A DNA stretch of 52,506 nucleotides from an uncultured Erysipelotrichaceae bacterium. GTDB lineage: Bacteria > Bacillota_I > Bacilli_A > Erysipelotrichales > Coprobacillaceae. The notes beneath the pieces were generated by a model. That model saw nothing but the letters and a program-made list of their open reading frames with translations. It was not told the DNA's origin and made no database searches. Below are positions 24,663-33,061 of the stretch, one piece after another. The stretch's first letter is position 1; each line of letters starts with the position of its first letter. A program made the translations under genes and the position numbers. The stretch spans positions 1 to 52,506 of the forward strand of contig UPXV01000018.1 in assembly GCA_900538465.1 (NCBI GenBank), given 5' to 3'.

Positions 24663-25796
24663 ATGGAAGGTTTTTGGTATGAATTAAAACATGTATGTAA
24701 ACAATCTGGAGCAAGATATGGGATTTTACACACTCCTCATGGAGATGTAGAAACACCTATGTTTATGCCTGTAGGAACACTCGCAACTGTAAAAGGAATT
24801 TCTCCTGAACAATTAAAAGAAATGAACTCTCAAGTGATTCTAGCAAATACATATCACCTATGGTTACGTCCTGGTGAAGATGTTGTCAAACAGGCTGGCG
24901 GTTTACATAAATTTATGAATTATGATGGACCTATCTTAACAGATAGTGGAGGTTTCCAAGTCTTTTCACTTGGAAAGACAAGAAAGATTGAAGAAGAAGG
25001 CGTGACTTTTAAAAGTATTGTTGATGGTAAGAAATTATTCTTATCTCCTGAAAAAGCTATTCAGATTCAAAATGATTTAGGTGCTGATATTATTATGAGT
25101 TTTGATGAATGTGCACCTTATCCATGTACTCATGATTATATGAAACAAAGTGTGGAAAGAACTTTACGTTGGGCAAAACGTGGAAAAGATGCTCATCAAA
25201 GAGATGATCAAGCTTTATTTGGAATTGTTCAAGGTGGAGAATATGAAGATTTAAGAGAATTGAGTGCTAAGGAATTAGTGAAAATGGATTTCCCTGGATA
25301 TTCAATTGGGGGAACAAGTGTTGGTGAACCTAAAGATGTTATGTATAAAATGATTGATGACGCTATCAAATGGTTACCAGAAGATAAACCAAGATATTTA
25401 ATGGGTGTTGGAAATCCTATCGATTTAATTGAAGGAGCAATCCGAGGAATTGATATGTTTGACTGTGTTTTACCAACAAGAGTTGCAAGACATGGAGCAT
25501 TAATGACTCACTCTGGTCGTATGAATATCAATAATGAAAAGTATAAATATGACTTTACTCCTGTTGATGATAAATGTCATTGTTATACTTGTCGCAATTA
25601 CACACGTGCTTATTTAAGACATTTACATAAGTGTGATGAAATTTTTGGAAAAAGTTTACTCTCTATTCATAATGTTGCGTTCTTATTACAATTAAGTGAA
25701 GATATAAGAACAGCGATTAAAGAAGATCGTTTATTAGATTTTAAAGAAGAATTCTTAAATAGTTATGGTAGAGACGTTTATGAAAGGGCGTTTTAA
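24663..25796 (+). CDS. tgt: queuine tRNA-ribosyltransferase
   Basis: The 377-residue enzyme swaps guanine 34 of GUN-anticodon tRNAs for preQ1. Family motifs are all present: DSGGFQVFSL with the base-binding Asp, MSFDECAPYP, GIVQGGEYEDLR, GGTSVGEP and FDCVLPTRVARHG with the nucleophilic Asp. The zinc site CHCYTC...RAYLRHLHKCDE is also intact. The frame opens 12 codons earlier, but AGAGGTG serves the ATG at 24663. queA follows after 1 base. No preQ1 synthesis genes (queC, D, E, F) are in the window, so precursor may come from elsewhere or from uptake. Confidence 0.95.
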   Translation: MEGFWYELKHVCKQSGARYGILHTPHGDVETPMFMPVGTLATVKGISPEQLKEMNSQVILANTYHLWLRPGEDVVKQAGGLHKFMNYDGPILTDSGGFQVFSLGKTRKIEEEGVTFKSIVDGKKLFLSPEKAIQIQNDLGADIIMSFDECAPYPCTHDYMKQSVERTLRWAKRGKDAHQRDDQALFGIVQGGEYEDLRELSAKELVKMDFPGYSIGGTSVGEPKDVMYKMIDDAIKWLPEDKPRYLMGVGNPIDLIEGAIRGIDMFDCVLPTRVARHGALMTHSGRMNINNEKYKYDFTPVDDKCHCYTCRNYTRAYLRHLHKCDEIFGKSLLSIHNVAFLLQLSEDIRTAIKEDRLLDFKEEFLNSYGRDVYERAF

Positions 25797-25797
25797 T

Positions 25798-26823
25798 ATG
25801 AAATTAAGTGAATTTGATTATCATTTACCTGAAGAATTAATTGCACAAACTCCCTTACAAAAGAGAGATACTTCTCGTTTAATGGTACTAGATAGAAAGA
25901 ATCAAACAATTGAAGATAAACATTTCTATGATATCTTAGATTATTTACATGAAGGAGATATCCTGGTTAGAAATAATACGAAAGTTATTCCTGCCAGACT
26001 TTATGGAACAAAAGAAGAAACAAATGGTCATGTTGAAGTCTTATTATTAAAAGACTTAGGGAATGATGTATGGGAATGTTTAGTTGGTAATGCAAGAATA
26101 GTGAAAATGGATACTGTCATTACTTTTGGAGATGGTTCTTTAAAAGCAAAATGTGTTCATATTGGTGAAGAAGGGATTCGTCATTTTCAAATGATTTATG
26201 ATGGCATTTTTTATGAAATCTTAGATAAGCTTGGAACAATGCCTTTACCACCTTATATCAAAGAAAAACTAGAAGATCAAAATCGTTATCAAACAGTCTA
26301 TGCCAAGATTGAAGGAAGTGCCGCTGCACCAACAGCTGGGTTACATTTTACTGATGAAATCTTAGAAAAAGTCAAAGCAAAAGGGGTTAAAATATTAGAT
26401 GTCACTTTACATGTTGGACTTGGTACTTTTAGACCCGTTAAAGTTGATGATGTTTTAGAACATCATATGCATAGTGAGTTTTATATGATTGATGAAGATG
26501 TTGCAAAACAATTAAATGAAGCCAAAGCGAATGGACAACGTATTATTAGTGTTGGAACAACTTCAACAAGAACACTTGAAGCAAACTTTAAAAAATATGG
26601 AGAATTCAAAGCAACTCAAGAAAGCACTGATATCTTTATTTATCCAGGATATCAATTTGAAGCCATTGATGCTTTAATTACAAATTTCCATTTACCGAAA
26701 TCTACACTTGTCATGTTAGTTAGTGCTTTTGCAAGTAAAGACTTTATTATGAAGGCTTATCATCATGCTGTGGAAGAAAAATATCGTTTCTTCTCATTTG
26801 GTGATGCAATGTTTATTCAATAA
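25798..26823 (+). CDS. queA: S-adenosylmethionine:tRNA ribosyltransferase-isomerase
   Basis: The 341-residue enzyme adds the epoxycyclopentane ring from the ribosyl group of S-adenosylmethionine to preQ1 in tRNA. It starts MKLSEFDYHLPEELIAQTPL and carries AAPTAGLHFT, HVGLGTFRPV and TNFHLPKSTLVMLVSAF, all QueA hallmarks. An in-frame upstream region inside tgt is ignored because AAGGGCG lies before the ATG at 25798, one base after the tgt stop. Its stop overlaps the queH start by one base. Confidence 0.95.
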   Translation: MKLSEFDYHLPEELIAQTPLQKRDTSRLMVLDRKNQTIEDKHFYDILDYLHEGDILVRNNTKVIPARLYGTKEETNGHVEVLLLKDLGNDVWECLVGNARIVKMDTVITFGDGSLKAKCVHIGEEGIRHFQMIYDGIFYEILDKLGTMPLPPYIKEKLEDQNRYQTVYAKIEGSAAAPTAGLHFTDEILEKVKAKGVKILDVTLHVGLGTFRPVKVDDVLEHHMHSEFYMIDEDVAKQLNEAKANGQRIISVGTTSTRTLEANFKKYGEFKATQESTDIFIYPGYQFEAIDALITNFHLPKSTLVMLVSAFASKDFIMKAYHHAVEEKYRFFSFGDAMFIQ

Positions 26824-27452
26824 TGAAAATCAATTATGATTTAAAGCTTCAAGAAGAATTAAAAAAGATTGGTGATACAAAACCATCTTTATTACTTCAT
26901 GTTTGTTGTGGACCTTGTTCAAGTAATGTCATTAAAGAATTGTGTGAACATTTTCAAATTACCATTTATTATTCTAATTCTAATATCTATCCTAGTGATG
27001 AATATCAAAGAAGATTTCAAGAATTACTTCATTTTATCGAAAGATTTAATCATGATTTTCATCAAGATATTCAAGTCATAGAAGACCCTTATAACTTTAG
27101 TGAATGGTTAAGTCATATGTATCCACTCAAAGAACTTCCTGAAGGAAGTATCAGATGTCATTTATGTTATAGTTTAAGAATGCGTAGAACATTTGATTAT
27201 GCAAAAATCCATCATTATGATTATTGGACAACTGTATTAAGTGTTTCACCACATAAGAATAGTCAATGGATTAATGAAATTGGAGATGCTTGGCAAAGTG
27301 ATTCACCAAAATTTCTATATGCTGATTTTAAGAAAAACAATGGTTATTTAAAATCAACTCAAATGACCAAAGAATATGAAATGTATCGACAAAATTATTG
27401 TGGTTGTATGTTTAGTTATGAAGAAATGTTAAAGCGAGAAAGTCAAAAATAA
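26823..27452 (+). CDS. queH: epoxyqueuosine reductase QueH
   Basis: The 209-residue iron-sulfur enzyme performs the last step, epoxyqueuosine to queuosine, and replaces QueG in many anaerobes. Cys motifs seen are HVCCGPCSS near the N terminus, IRCHLCYSLRM in the middle and NYCGCMFS at the end, matching the DUF208/QueH pattern. It begins at an ATG overlapping the queA stop (TAATG). The terminator begins inside its last codons. Confidence 0.93.
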   Translation: MKINYDLKLQEELKKIGDTKPSLLLHVCCGPCSSNVIKELCEHFQITIYYSNSNIYPSDEYQRRFQELLHFIERFNHDFHQDIQVIEDPYNFSEWLSHMYPLKELPEGSIRCHLCYSLRMRRTFDYAKIHHYDYWTTVLSVSPHKNSQWINEIGDAWQSDSPKFLYADFKKNNGYLKSTQMTKEYEMYRQNYCGCMFSYEEMLKRESQK

Positions 27453-27470
27453 CTTTCTCGCTTTTTTTAT
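27434..27470. terminator. terminator overlapping the end of queH
   Basis: AGCGAGAAAGT (27434-27444) pairs with ACTTTCTCGCT (27453-27463) and a T-run follows. The queH stop codon is in the loop. It lies between convergent queH and hydrogenase genes. Confidence 0.85.
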
Positions 27471-28840
27471 TTTCCTAATTCTTTACTTTTATCTGTATAA
27501 GATGTATGTAACATTTCTTCTGCCAAATCACTCATTGGTTCTTGGTAGAACTCTGCATATAATTGTTTGATTTCTGGATTTTCATGACTCTTTCTTAATG
27601 TCATAGATTGGTCTCTATTATATAATCCAGCAATACGTTTTGCACGTAAGATGTCTCCTTGATATTTTGTATCTTTTGGTTGACCACCGCCACCAATACA
27701 TCCACCTGGACAAGTCATCACTTCAATAAAGTGATATTGTTTATCGCCTGCTTTCATTTTTTCAATAAATTCACTTGCATTCTTTGTTCCAAAAATAACC
27801 GCAATATTCACAGTCATTCCATTAATTTCTACACTTGCTTCTTTGACATCATCTAGTCCTCTCACTGGAGTATAGTTCAACAAATCAGCAGGAGCACTTT
27901 GACCAGTCATAATTTCATAAGCCGTACGTAAAGCAGCTTCCATAACACCACCAGAGTTACCAAAAATAACACCGGCTCCACTGGCTTCACCCATCAAAGG
28001 ATCAAATGAAGAATCTTCTAATGAAGCAAAATCAATATTTTCTTCTTTTGCCCATTTTGCCAATTCTCTTGTTGTGATGACATAATCCATATCACGCATA
28101 CCTTCAATACCTAAATATTTTCCTGCATCGCACATTTCTTCACGTCTGATTTCATATTTTTTAGCAGTACATGGTGTCACTGCAACATTTACAATCTTTG
28201 TTGGATCTAAGTTCATCTTTTTAGCAAAGTATGTTTTGACCGTTGGTCCTTGCATACCAATTGGACTCTTTGCAGTTGAAAGATTATCTCGCATATCAGG
28301 ATGATAGATTTCTAAATATTTCACCCATGCTGGACAACAACTTGTAAACTGTGGTAATGGTTTTGTTTGTTTTGTTAATCTTCTAATCAATTCTGTTCCT
28401 TCTTCAAGAATTGTTAAATCAGCTGAGAAGTTAGTATCCAAAACATATCTTGCACCTAATTTTCTAAGAAGTGCCACCATCTTTCCTTCTACAAATGAGC
28501 CATCTGTCATTCCAAACTCCTCACCTAAAGCAATTCTTACTGATGGTGAAGTATTGAAAATAATAATTTTATCAGGATCTTTCATTTCTTCTTGAATCAA
28601 TTGATATTCATATGTTTCATGAATACTTGAAACAGGACAAACATTAGCACATTGACCACAATTGATACAAACAGCTTTATCTCCTGTTTCTTCTAAAGTA
28701 TACGTTCCATGAACACCAATATAATCTTGACATATATTTTTACATTGACCACACTTAATACATTTTTCTTCATCTCTTTGAATCGATGGATTATCACATT
28801 CAATTGGTACACGTATATCCATTCCTAAATGCTTACTCAT
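27467..28840 (-). CDS. monomeric [FeFe] hydrogenase with two N-terminal 4Fe-4S clusters
   Basis: The 457-residue protein has two ferredoxin-type motifs (CIKCGQCKNICQ and CINCGQCANVCP) followed by the H-cluster domain. L1 reads FTSCCPAWVKY, L2 reads VTPCTAKKYE with Thr in place of the usual Met, and L3 reads MTCPGGCIGGGGQP. TSCCPAW together with the altered L2 suggests the less-studied group B rather than the CpI-type group A, which also has longer N termini. It would evolve or oxidise hydrogen using ferredoxin. AAGGAG precedes the ATG. No maturation genes (hydE, F, G) are in the window. Confidence 0.9.
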   Translation of the reverse strand: MSKHLGMDIRVPIECDNPSIQRDEEKCIKCGQCKNICQDYIGVHGTYTLEETGDKAVCINCGQCANVCPVSSIHETYEYQLIQEEMKDPDKIIIFNTSPSVRIALGEEFGMTDGSFVEGKMVALLRKLGARYVLDTNFSADLTILEEGTELIRRLTKQTKPLPQFTSCCPAWVKYLEIYHPDMRDNLSTAKSPIGMQGPTVKTYFAKKMNLDPTKIVNVAVTPCTAKKYEIRREEMCDAGKYLGIEGMRDMDYVITTRELAKWAKEENIDFASLEDSSFDPLMGEASGAGVIFGNSGGVMEAALRTAYEIMTGQSAPADLLNYTPVRGLDDVKEASVEINGMTVNIAVIFGTKNASEFIEKMKAGDKQYHFIEVMTCPGGCIGGGGQPKDTKYQGDILRAKRIAGLYNRDQSMTLRKSHENPEIKQLYAEFYQEPMSDLAEEMLHTSYTDKSKELGK

Positions 28841-28856
28841 AATTATTCTCCTTTTT

Positions 28857-28875
28857 AATAGTAATTGTTACTATT
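28857..28875. promoter_or_regulatory. inverted repeat in the hydrogenase leader
   Basis: AATAGTAA and TTACTATT flank a 3-base centre, directly after the -10 box. The place suits a repressor operator. It does not match the Rex consensus TTGTGAANNNNTTCACAA. Confidence 0.45.
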
Positions 28876-28903
28876 ATTATATCACTATGGAAAATAATGT
28901 CAA
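28876..28903 (-). promoter_or_regulatory. promoter of the [FeFe] hydrogenase gene
   Basis: TTGACA (28898-28903) and TATAAT (28876-28881) are both consensus, spaced by 16 bp on the minus strand. The promoter lies within the last codons of the dead gene at 28877-29140. Confidence 0.8.
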
Positions 28904-29140
28904 ATACGATCGTTTTTGTGAAAATTCAACAAATGCAAAATGTCCTGGTGAATAATACTTTTCATTATATTCAAATAATTTCCCATTTTCCATATAAGCA
29001 TTATTCAATAAAACACCTACACAATCATAATCATTTATCTCTAAAATTTCTTTATCTCGTTCATTTGCTTTTTTATTGTAATAACTCTACGAAATTATTC
29101 CCAAATCATTTTCAATATAATAAACATGTTGATTGATTAG
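28877..29140 (-). pseudogene. unidentified gene remnant upstream of the hydrogenase
   Basis: One minus-strand frame reads as protein for nearly 90 codons with a single TAG at 29087-29089. It includes YYIENDLGI before the stop, then NERDKEILEINDYDC, LLNNAYMENGKLFEYN and SPGHFAFVEF. There is no start codon with a ribosome site and no recognised family. The composition is coding-like, so it looks like the end of a lost gene. The hydrogenase promoter overlaps its 3' end. The rest of the 28841-29267 spacer holds only the terminator at 29168-29221. Confidence 0.45.
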
Positions 29141-29167
29141 TTAAATACCCTACATCAATAACTATAA

Positions 29168-29221
29168 AAAGAAGAACTGAAATTATTGATTACTTATCAA
29201 TAATACAGTTCCTCTTTTTTG
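29168..29221. terminator. terminator of the hscC-J-protein operon
   Basis: GAACTG plus ATTATTGAT (29174-29190) pair with ATCAATAAT plus CAGTTC (29196-29211), with T-runs on both strands. On the minus strand it lies about 50 bases after the J-protein stop. Confidence 0.75.
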
Positions 29222-29267
29222 TAACAACTTTTATTCATCTAAGTGAAAATAGCCTAAGTGTTAATAA

Positions 29268-30950
29268 TTAATTTTCCAAACATATTTCTAATAATGTCAT
29301 ATCATTATCTGCACTGACATAAATACGATTCTTATCGCCAGATATCTTATTAATAGAACTTCCTTCAATAGAATAATCCCGCATAAGATCTATCCCAGCA
29401 ACTTCTTCTAATTGATTATAATCAACAATATATAACATATTTTCATCATTTACATATCCAAAATATCTATCACCTAAACTTACAAACTTTAAAACAGTTC
29501 CTTTAAATGCATAATCACCATCTAAAAAATGAGGATGACTTCGATATCCTAAAAACATATAATCTTCAATTCCATCCAAAATCAATAAATCAACAGAAGA
29601 AATAACTGATTCCTCATCCTTTTTCTTCTTTAAATCTAAGCACCACAAATAATCTCCATTTTCTCTATAGTGATACAAACAATTATCCATCAGATACATT
29701 CCTTTTTCTTTACTAATCATAAATGAAGTTTCACCTTTATATATTTGTTGACAATGATTTCCTTCAATATTATAAACATAGGTATATTGATTTACTTCTT
29801 CTATGAGTAAACAATATTTTTCATTTGTTATGAATGTAGCAAAAATAGAATTGTCTTTTAATGGCATAATAAAATGTTGATCATCATTTTTATAGAGTTT
29901 ATTTTGATAAATATAATAGAATTGATCTTTAAATAATACAAAGTCTTTAAGTTCTTCGAATTCATGTGGTTGTTCAACTTTTCTATCATTTGTTTTCACA
30001 TAATGGTTATCAAAATAAAAATATTGATGACCTTTTTGCTTCATATCAAAGTTTACTTCTTCTTGTATTATTGTTTTATAATTCCCAAAAGTTTGAGACC
30101 CTTCAAAATGGGCAAAAGGGCTTATAAATAGTAAAAAAACAAATATCACATACATAAATTTACGATATATTTTAAATTTTAAAGATTTTTCTACACTTAA
30201 CACGAGATATATTGATAAAAGAATCAATTCTATAAAAAACACAAATGGCTTTATCTGGGATAAAACAATCGTCAAAGCAATAAGAAATATCAGAAAAAGG
30301 ATTTCAGACATACTCCCTCTATTATCAAAAACATATGGATACATTTCTTTGTAGAGGTTATGATATTTCTTCTTTTTTGAAAAATGGGAAAAATATAATT
30401 TTTTATGAATCTTTTTTATTCTTTTTCTTTCTAAATAATTTAAGTTATCATAGAGTCCAAACTTAATCGCTTTTGTATATTCCTCTATAAACATATCATC
30501 TAAATAATATTGTAAAAACAATGGTGATTGAAAATATGTCTTTTGTGGACTTCCATAATTTTCTCTTTGAAAATATAACATTTCAATGAGATAACCAATC
30601 TCTTTTTCTTTTTGAGTATGAATACATTCATAGTCTTCAACATGTTGAAATTGATGAGACAATTCTTTATATAACGAATCGAAATCTTCTTCATTGTTAT
30701 TTTGAATGGTCTCAAAAGAACTTTGTTTATCTTCTTGGTATTCATCCGAAAATTGAGATGATTCTTGCATATCTACATCGTCTTTATGAGTTTCAGCATA
30801 TTCAAGAGCCAGTTTATAAGCTTCATTGATTTTCTTAAATTCCTCTGGAAATTCTTCAGGATGATAAAGTTTTAATAATAAGGCATAAGCCTTTTTAATA
30901 TCACGTGTATTGGTTGTTGGATCTATTCCTAATATATCAAAATAGTCCAT
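29268..30950 (-). CDS. membrane J-domain co-chaperone of the HscC-type Hsp70
   Basis: The 560-residue protein starts with a J domain (DYFDILGIDPTTNTRDIKKAY, split over helices I-II) in which the HPD tripeptide is HPE (LYHPEEFPEEFKKINEAY). This variant also occurs in the E. coli DjlB/DjlC proteins that pair with HscC. A charged region and three hydrophobic segments follow (about residues 215-275). Then comes a C-terminal region of about 280 residues with repeated YIYQNKLY- and YFGYVNDENMLYIVD-like strands that may form a beta-propeller outside or at the membrane. It begins one base after the hscC stop without a clear ribosome site, so translation is coupled. Confidence 0.8.
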   Translation of the reverse strand: MDYFDILGIDPTTNTRDIKKAYALLLKLYHPEEFPEEFKKINEAYKLALEYAETHKDDVDMQESSQFSDEYQEDKQSSFETIQNNNEEDFDSLYKELSHQFQHVEDYECIHTQKEKEIGYLIEMLYFQRENYGSPQKTYFQSPLFLQYYLDDMFIEEYTKAIKFGLYDNLNYLERKRIKKIHKKLYFSHFSKKKKYHNLYKEMYPYVFDNRGSMSEILFLIFLIALTIVLSQIKPFVFFIELILLSIYLVLSVEKSLKFKIYRKFMYVIFVFLLFISPFAHFEGSQTFGNYKTIIQEEVNFDMKQKGHQYFYFDNHYVKTNDRKVEQPHEFEELKDFVLFKDQFYYIYQNKLYKNDDQHFIMPLKDNSIFATFITNEKYCLLIEEVNQYTYVYNIEGNHCQQIYKGETSFMISKEKGMYLMDNCLYHYRENGDYLWCLDLKKKKDEESVISSVDLLILDGIEDYMFLGYRSHPHFLDGDYAFKGTVLKFVSLGDRYFGYVNDENMLYIVDYNQLEEVAGIDLMRDYSIEGSSINKISGDKNRIYVSADNDMTLLEICLEN

Positions 30951-30951
30951 A

Positions 30952-32655
30952 TTAATTTAATAACTCATTATCTTCAAAGTCAAATGGGGATTGTGTATCA
31001 ATATTATCCAACATATTTTCAACAATAACTTTTATTTTTTTCATTTGTCCTACTTTTCCAGATTTCTTTGCATCATCAAGTTTATATAAAATTTGTTGAA
31101 CCATTTCTCTTCTTTGTCCGATACTTTCTTCAAATATGCGATATGCTTTTTCATACAGATAAGTTAATTCTTCATCTTCAATATTTTTGTTTTTTAGTTT
31201 TTCAAGTTCTTTGATTCTTTCTTCTAATTGTTTATCAGATAAAACACAATTCTGGCTTGTAAATATTTTATGTACTTTTTCTTCAGTTGAAACTGCTTTA
31301 ATATCTACATCTAAAATTCCATTAATATCATATGTAAAGCAAACTTCAACACATTCTTGACCTGCTATATTAGGTGGAACTTTAATTTCAAGTCTTCCTA
31401 AAAGTTGATTATGTTCAGCTATTATCTCTTCACCTTGATAGATTGAAAAAACAATAAGTGGTTGATAGTCTTGTATTGTTGTATAGTATTGTTTTTGACT
31501 GCAAGGAAGTGTAGCATTTCTTTCAATAATTACAGAAAAAATATCTTTGCTTCCATGATGATTAAAAGTATTGACCCCTAAAGAAAATGGACAAATATCT
31601 GTAAGTACTTTTTCCTTTATATCTCCATCTCTTGACTTAATTCCTGCAACATAGCCACATCCTAAACCTACTAAATAATCTACTTGATCATTCACTTCTG
31701 GATATTTATGAAATAAATATTCAAGATATTCTTGAACAACTTTTAATCGGCTTGATCCTCCTACCATAATAATACGATCAATATCTTTGACTGTCATTTC
31801 AGCATCATTTAACGCATGTTTAATAACATTTTTAATCTTGAATAAAAGTTTATCAGAAATTTTCAATAAAATATCTCTTGATAAATATAATTCAATTGTT
31901 TGCTTATTAATAGTCACTTCTCTTGTGACTTCATCTAATTCTGATAATTGTTTTTTCATTTCTTCAATATTTCTTAAAAGAATTTTTTTATCTTTTGAAG
32001 TTACAAAGTTTAAATGATATTCTTTAATCATATAATCTTCAATAACTTTATTGAAGTCTTCTCCACCAAGATGGTTATCACCACTCACAGCAACAATTTC
32101 CACAACATTATCAAAACAATCAACAATAGAAACATCTAATGTTCCACCACCCAAATCAAAAATGAGTAATGTTTCAAATTCTTCAGAATCAATTCTTGAT
32201 GCAAGAGCAGCAGCACTTGGTTCATTGACTATTCTCTCAACTTTCACTCCCGCTAAGGCTCCTGCTTGCTTGGTAGCTAAACGCTTAGCATCATTAAAAT
32301 ATGCTGGAACACTTATAATTGCTTCCTCAATATCTTCTTGTAAATACTTTTTAGCATCTTCAACTAATTGTTTGATAATCATTGATGATAAATCTGTTGG
32401 AGTATATTTTTTCCCGTCTATAGAATAAACTTTATCACTACCCATAAATGTTTTAAATGCAGCTACTGTATTTTGATGATGTGTAATCAATCGTTCTTTA
32501 GCAATCTTTCCTACAATGATTTCTCCATTTTCAATAGAGACAACACTTGGGGTTAATACTTCATTGAATTGATTAGGAATAAGTTGACTTTTTCCATCTT
32601 TAAATACACTTACTATAGAGTTTGTTGTTCCTAAATCAATACCTATAATAGCCAT
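30952..32655 (-). CDS. hscC: HscC-type Hsp70 chaperone
   Basis: The 567-residue protein is shorter than DnaK (about 610-640) and matches HscC in length. The ATPase domain has GIDLGTTNSIVSV, DAKRLATKQAGALAG, NEPSAAALA, IFDLGGGTLDVSI and IMVGGSSRL. The C-terminal substrate domain is shortened and lacks the long lid and disordered tail of DnaK. The gene starts after GGGGAGGAAATG and is followed by a J-protein with an HPE motif. In E. coli hscC likewise neighbours atypical J-protein genes. The client proteins are not known. Confidence 0.85.
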   Translation of the reverse strand: MAIIGIDLGTTNSIVSVFKDGKSQLIPNQFNEVLTPSVVSIENGEIIVGKIAKERLITHHQNTVAAFKTFMGSDKVYSIDGKKYTPTDLSSMIIKQLVEDAKKYLQEDIEEAIISVPAYFNDAKRLATKQAGALAGVKVERIVNEPSAAALASRIDSEEFETLLIFDLGGGTLDVSIVDCFDNVVEIVAVSGDNHLGGEDFNKVIEDYMIKEYHLNFVTSKDKKILLRNIEEMKKQLSELDEVTREVTINKQTIELYLSRDILLKISDKLLFKIKNVIKHALNDAEMTVKDIDRIIMVGGSSRLKVVQEYLEYLFHKYPEVNDQVDYLVGLGCGYVAGIKSRDGDIKEKVLTDICPFSLGVNTFNHHGSKDIFSVIIERNATLPCSQKQYYTTIQDYQPLIVFSIYQGEEIIAEHNQLLGRLEIKVPPNIAGQECVEVCFTYDINGILDVDIKAVSTEEKVHKIFTSQNCVLSDKQLEERIKELEKLKNKNIEDEELTYLYEKAYRIFEESIGQRREMVQQILYKLDDAKKSGKVGQMKKIKVIVENMLDNIDTQSPFDFEDNELLN

Positions 32656-32795
32656 AACATTTCCTCCCCTTTTATATATATAACTATACCATAATCAAAG
32701 GGCAAAATAAAAAAAGAATTTTTTTCTTTCAAAAAGTTTCAATACACCTATTTTTGCAATAGATAACATTTGTTTATTACAAAGTTTTTAAGGTG

Positions 32796-32801
32796 TATAA
32801 T
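32796..32801 (+). promoter_or_regulatory. -10 element before the ribbon-helix-helix gene
   Basis: TATAAT at 32796-32801 lies 50 bases before the start; TTTATT 17 bp upstream is a weak -35. The divergent hscC promoter probably uses TGGTATAGT at about 32682-32690 on the minus strand. Confidence 0.4.
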
Positions 32802-32851
32802 ATGAATAAAATTTCCTCTAATATTAATAATAGATATGGAGATGATAATAG

Positions 32852-33022
32852 ATGGGTTTCAGAGTTGAACGTGAAGAGTATGTCAACAAGACTTTTAGGT
32901 TGGAAAAGAAACTTGTTGAAAGGTTAGAAAAAATTTGTGATAAAAAGAATATTTCTTTAAATAAACTTATTGTAAAATGCATCAATTATGCATTAGAGAA
33001 TCTTGAAGAGGATGATAACTAA
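32852..33022 (+). CDS. 56-residue ribbon-helix-helix-like protein
   Basis: The small protein begins MGFRVEREEYV and contains a beta-strand-like KTFRLEKKLVERLEKI followed by a helix pair NISLNKLIVKCINYALENL. This is the layout of Arc/MetJ ribbon-helix-helix DNA-binding proteins, in which paired strands contact DNA. GGAG lies 10 nt before the ATG, -10 TATAAT lies upstream and a hairpin overlaps the stop codon. It is divergent from hscC and convergent with the aminotransferase gene. No toxin gene is beside it, so it may be a stand-alone regulator. Confidence 0.7.
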   Translation: MGFRVEREEYVNKTFRLEKKLVERLEKICDKKNISLNKLIVKCINYALENLEEDDN

Positions 33023-33032
33023 TCCTCTTTTT
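33006..33032 (+). terminator. terminator overlapping the end of the small RHH gene
   Basis: AAGAGGA (33006-33012) pairs with TCCTCTT (33023-33029), followed by T. The stop codon lies in the loop. Confidence 0.65.
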
Positions 33033-33043
33033 ATATACAACAA

Positions 33044-33061
33044 AAGAGCCTACTGGCTCTT
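33044..33061 (-). terminator. hairpin overlapping the aminotransferase stop codon
   Basis: AAGAGCC (33044-33050) pairs with GGCTCTT (33055-33061) over a 4-base loop. The tail on the minus strand (TTTTGTTGT) is a poor U-run, so termination may be partial. Confidence 0.5.
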
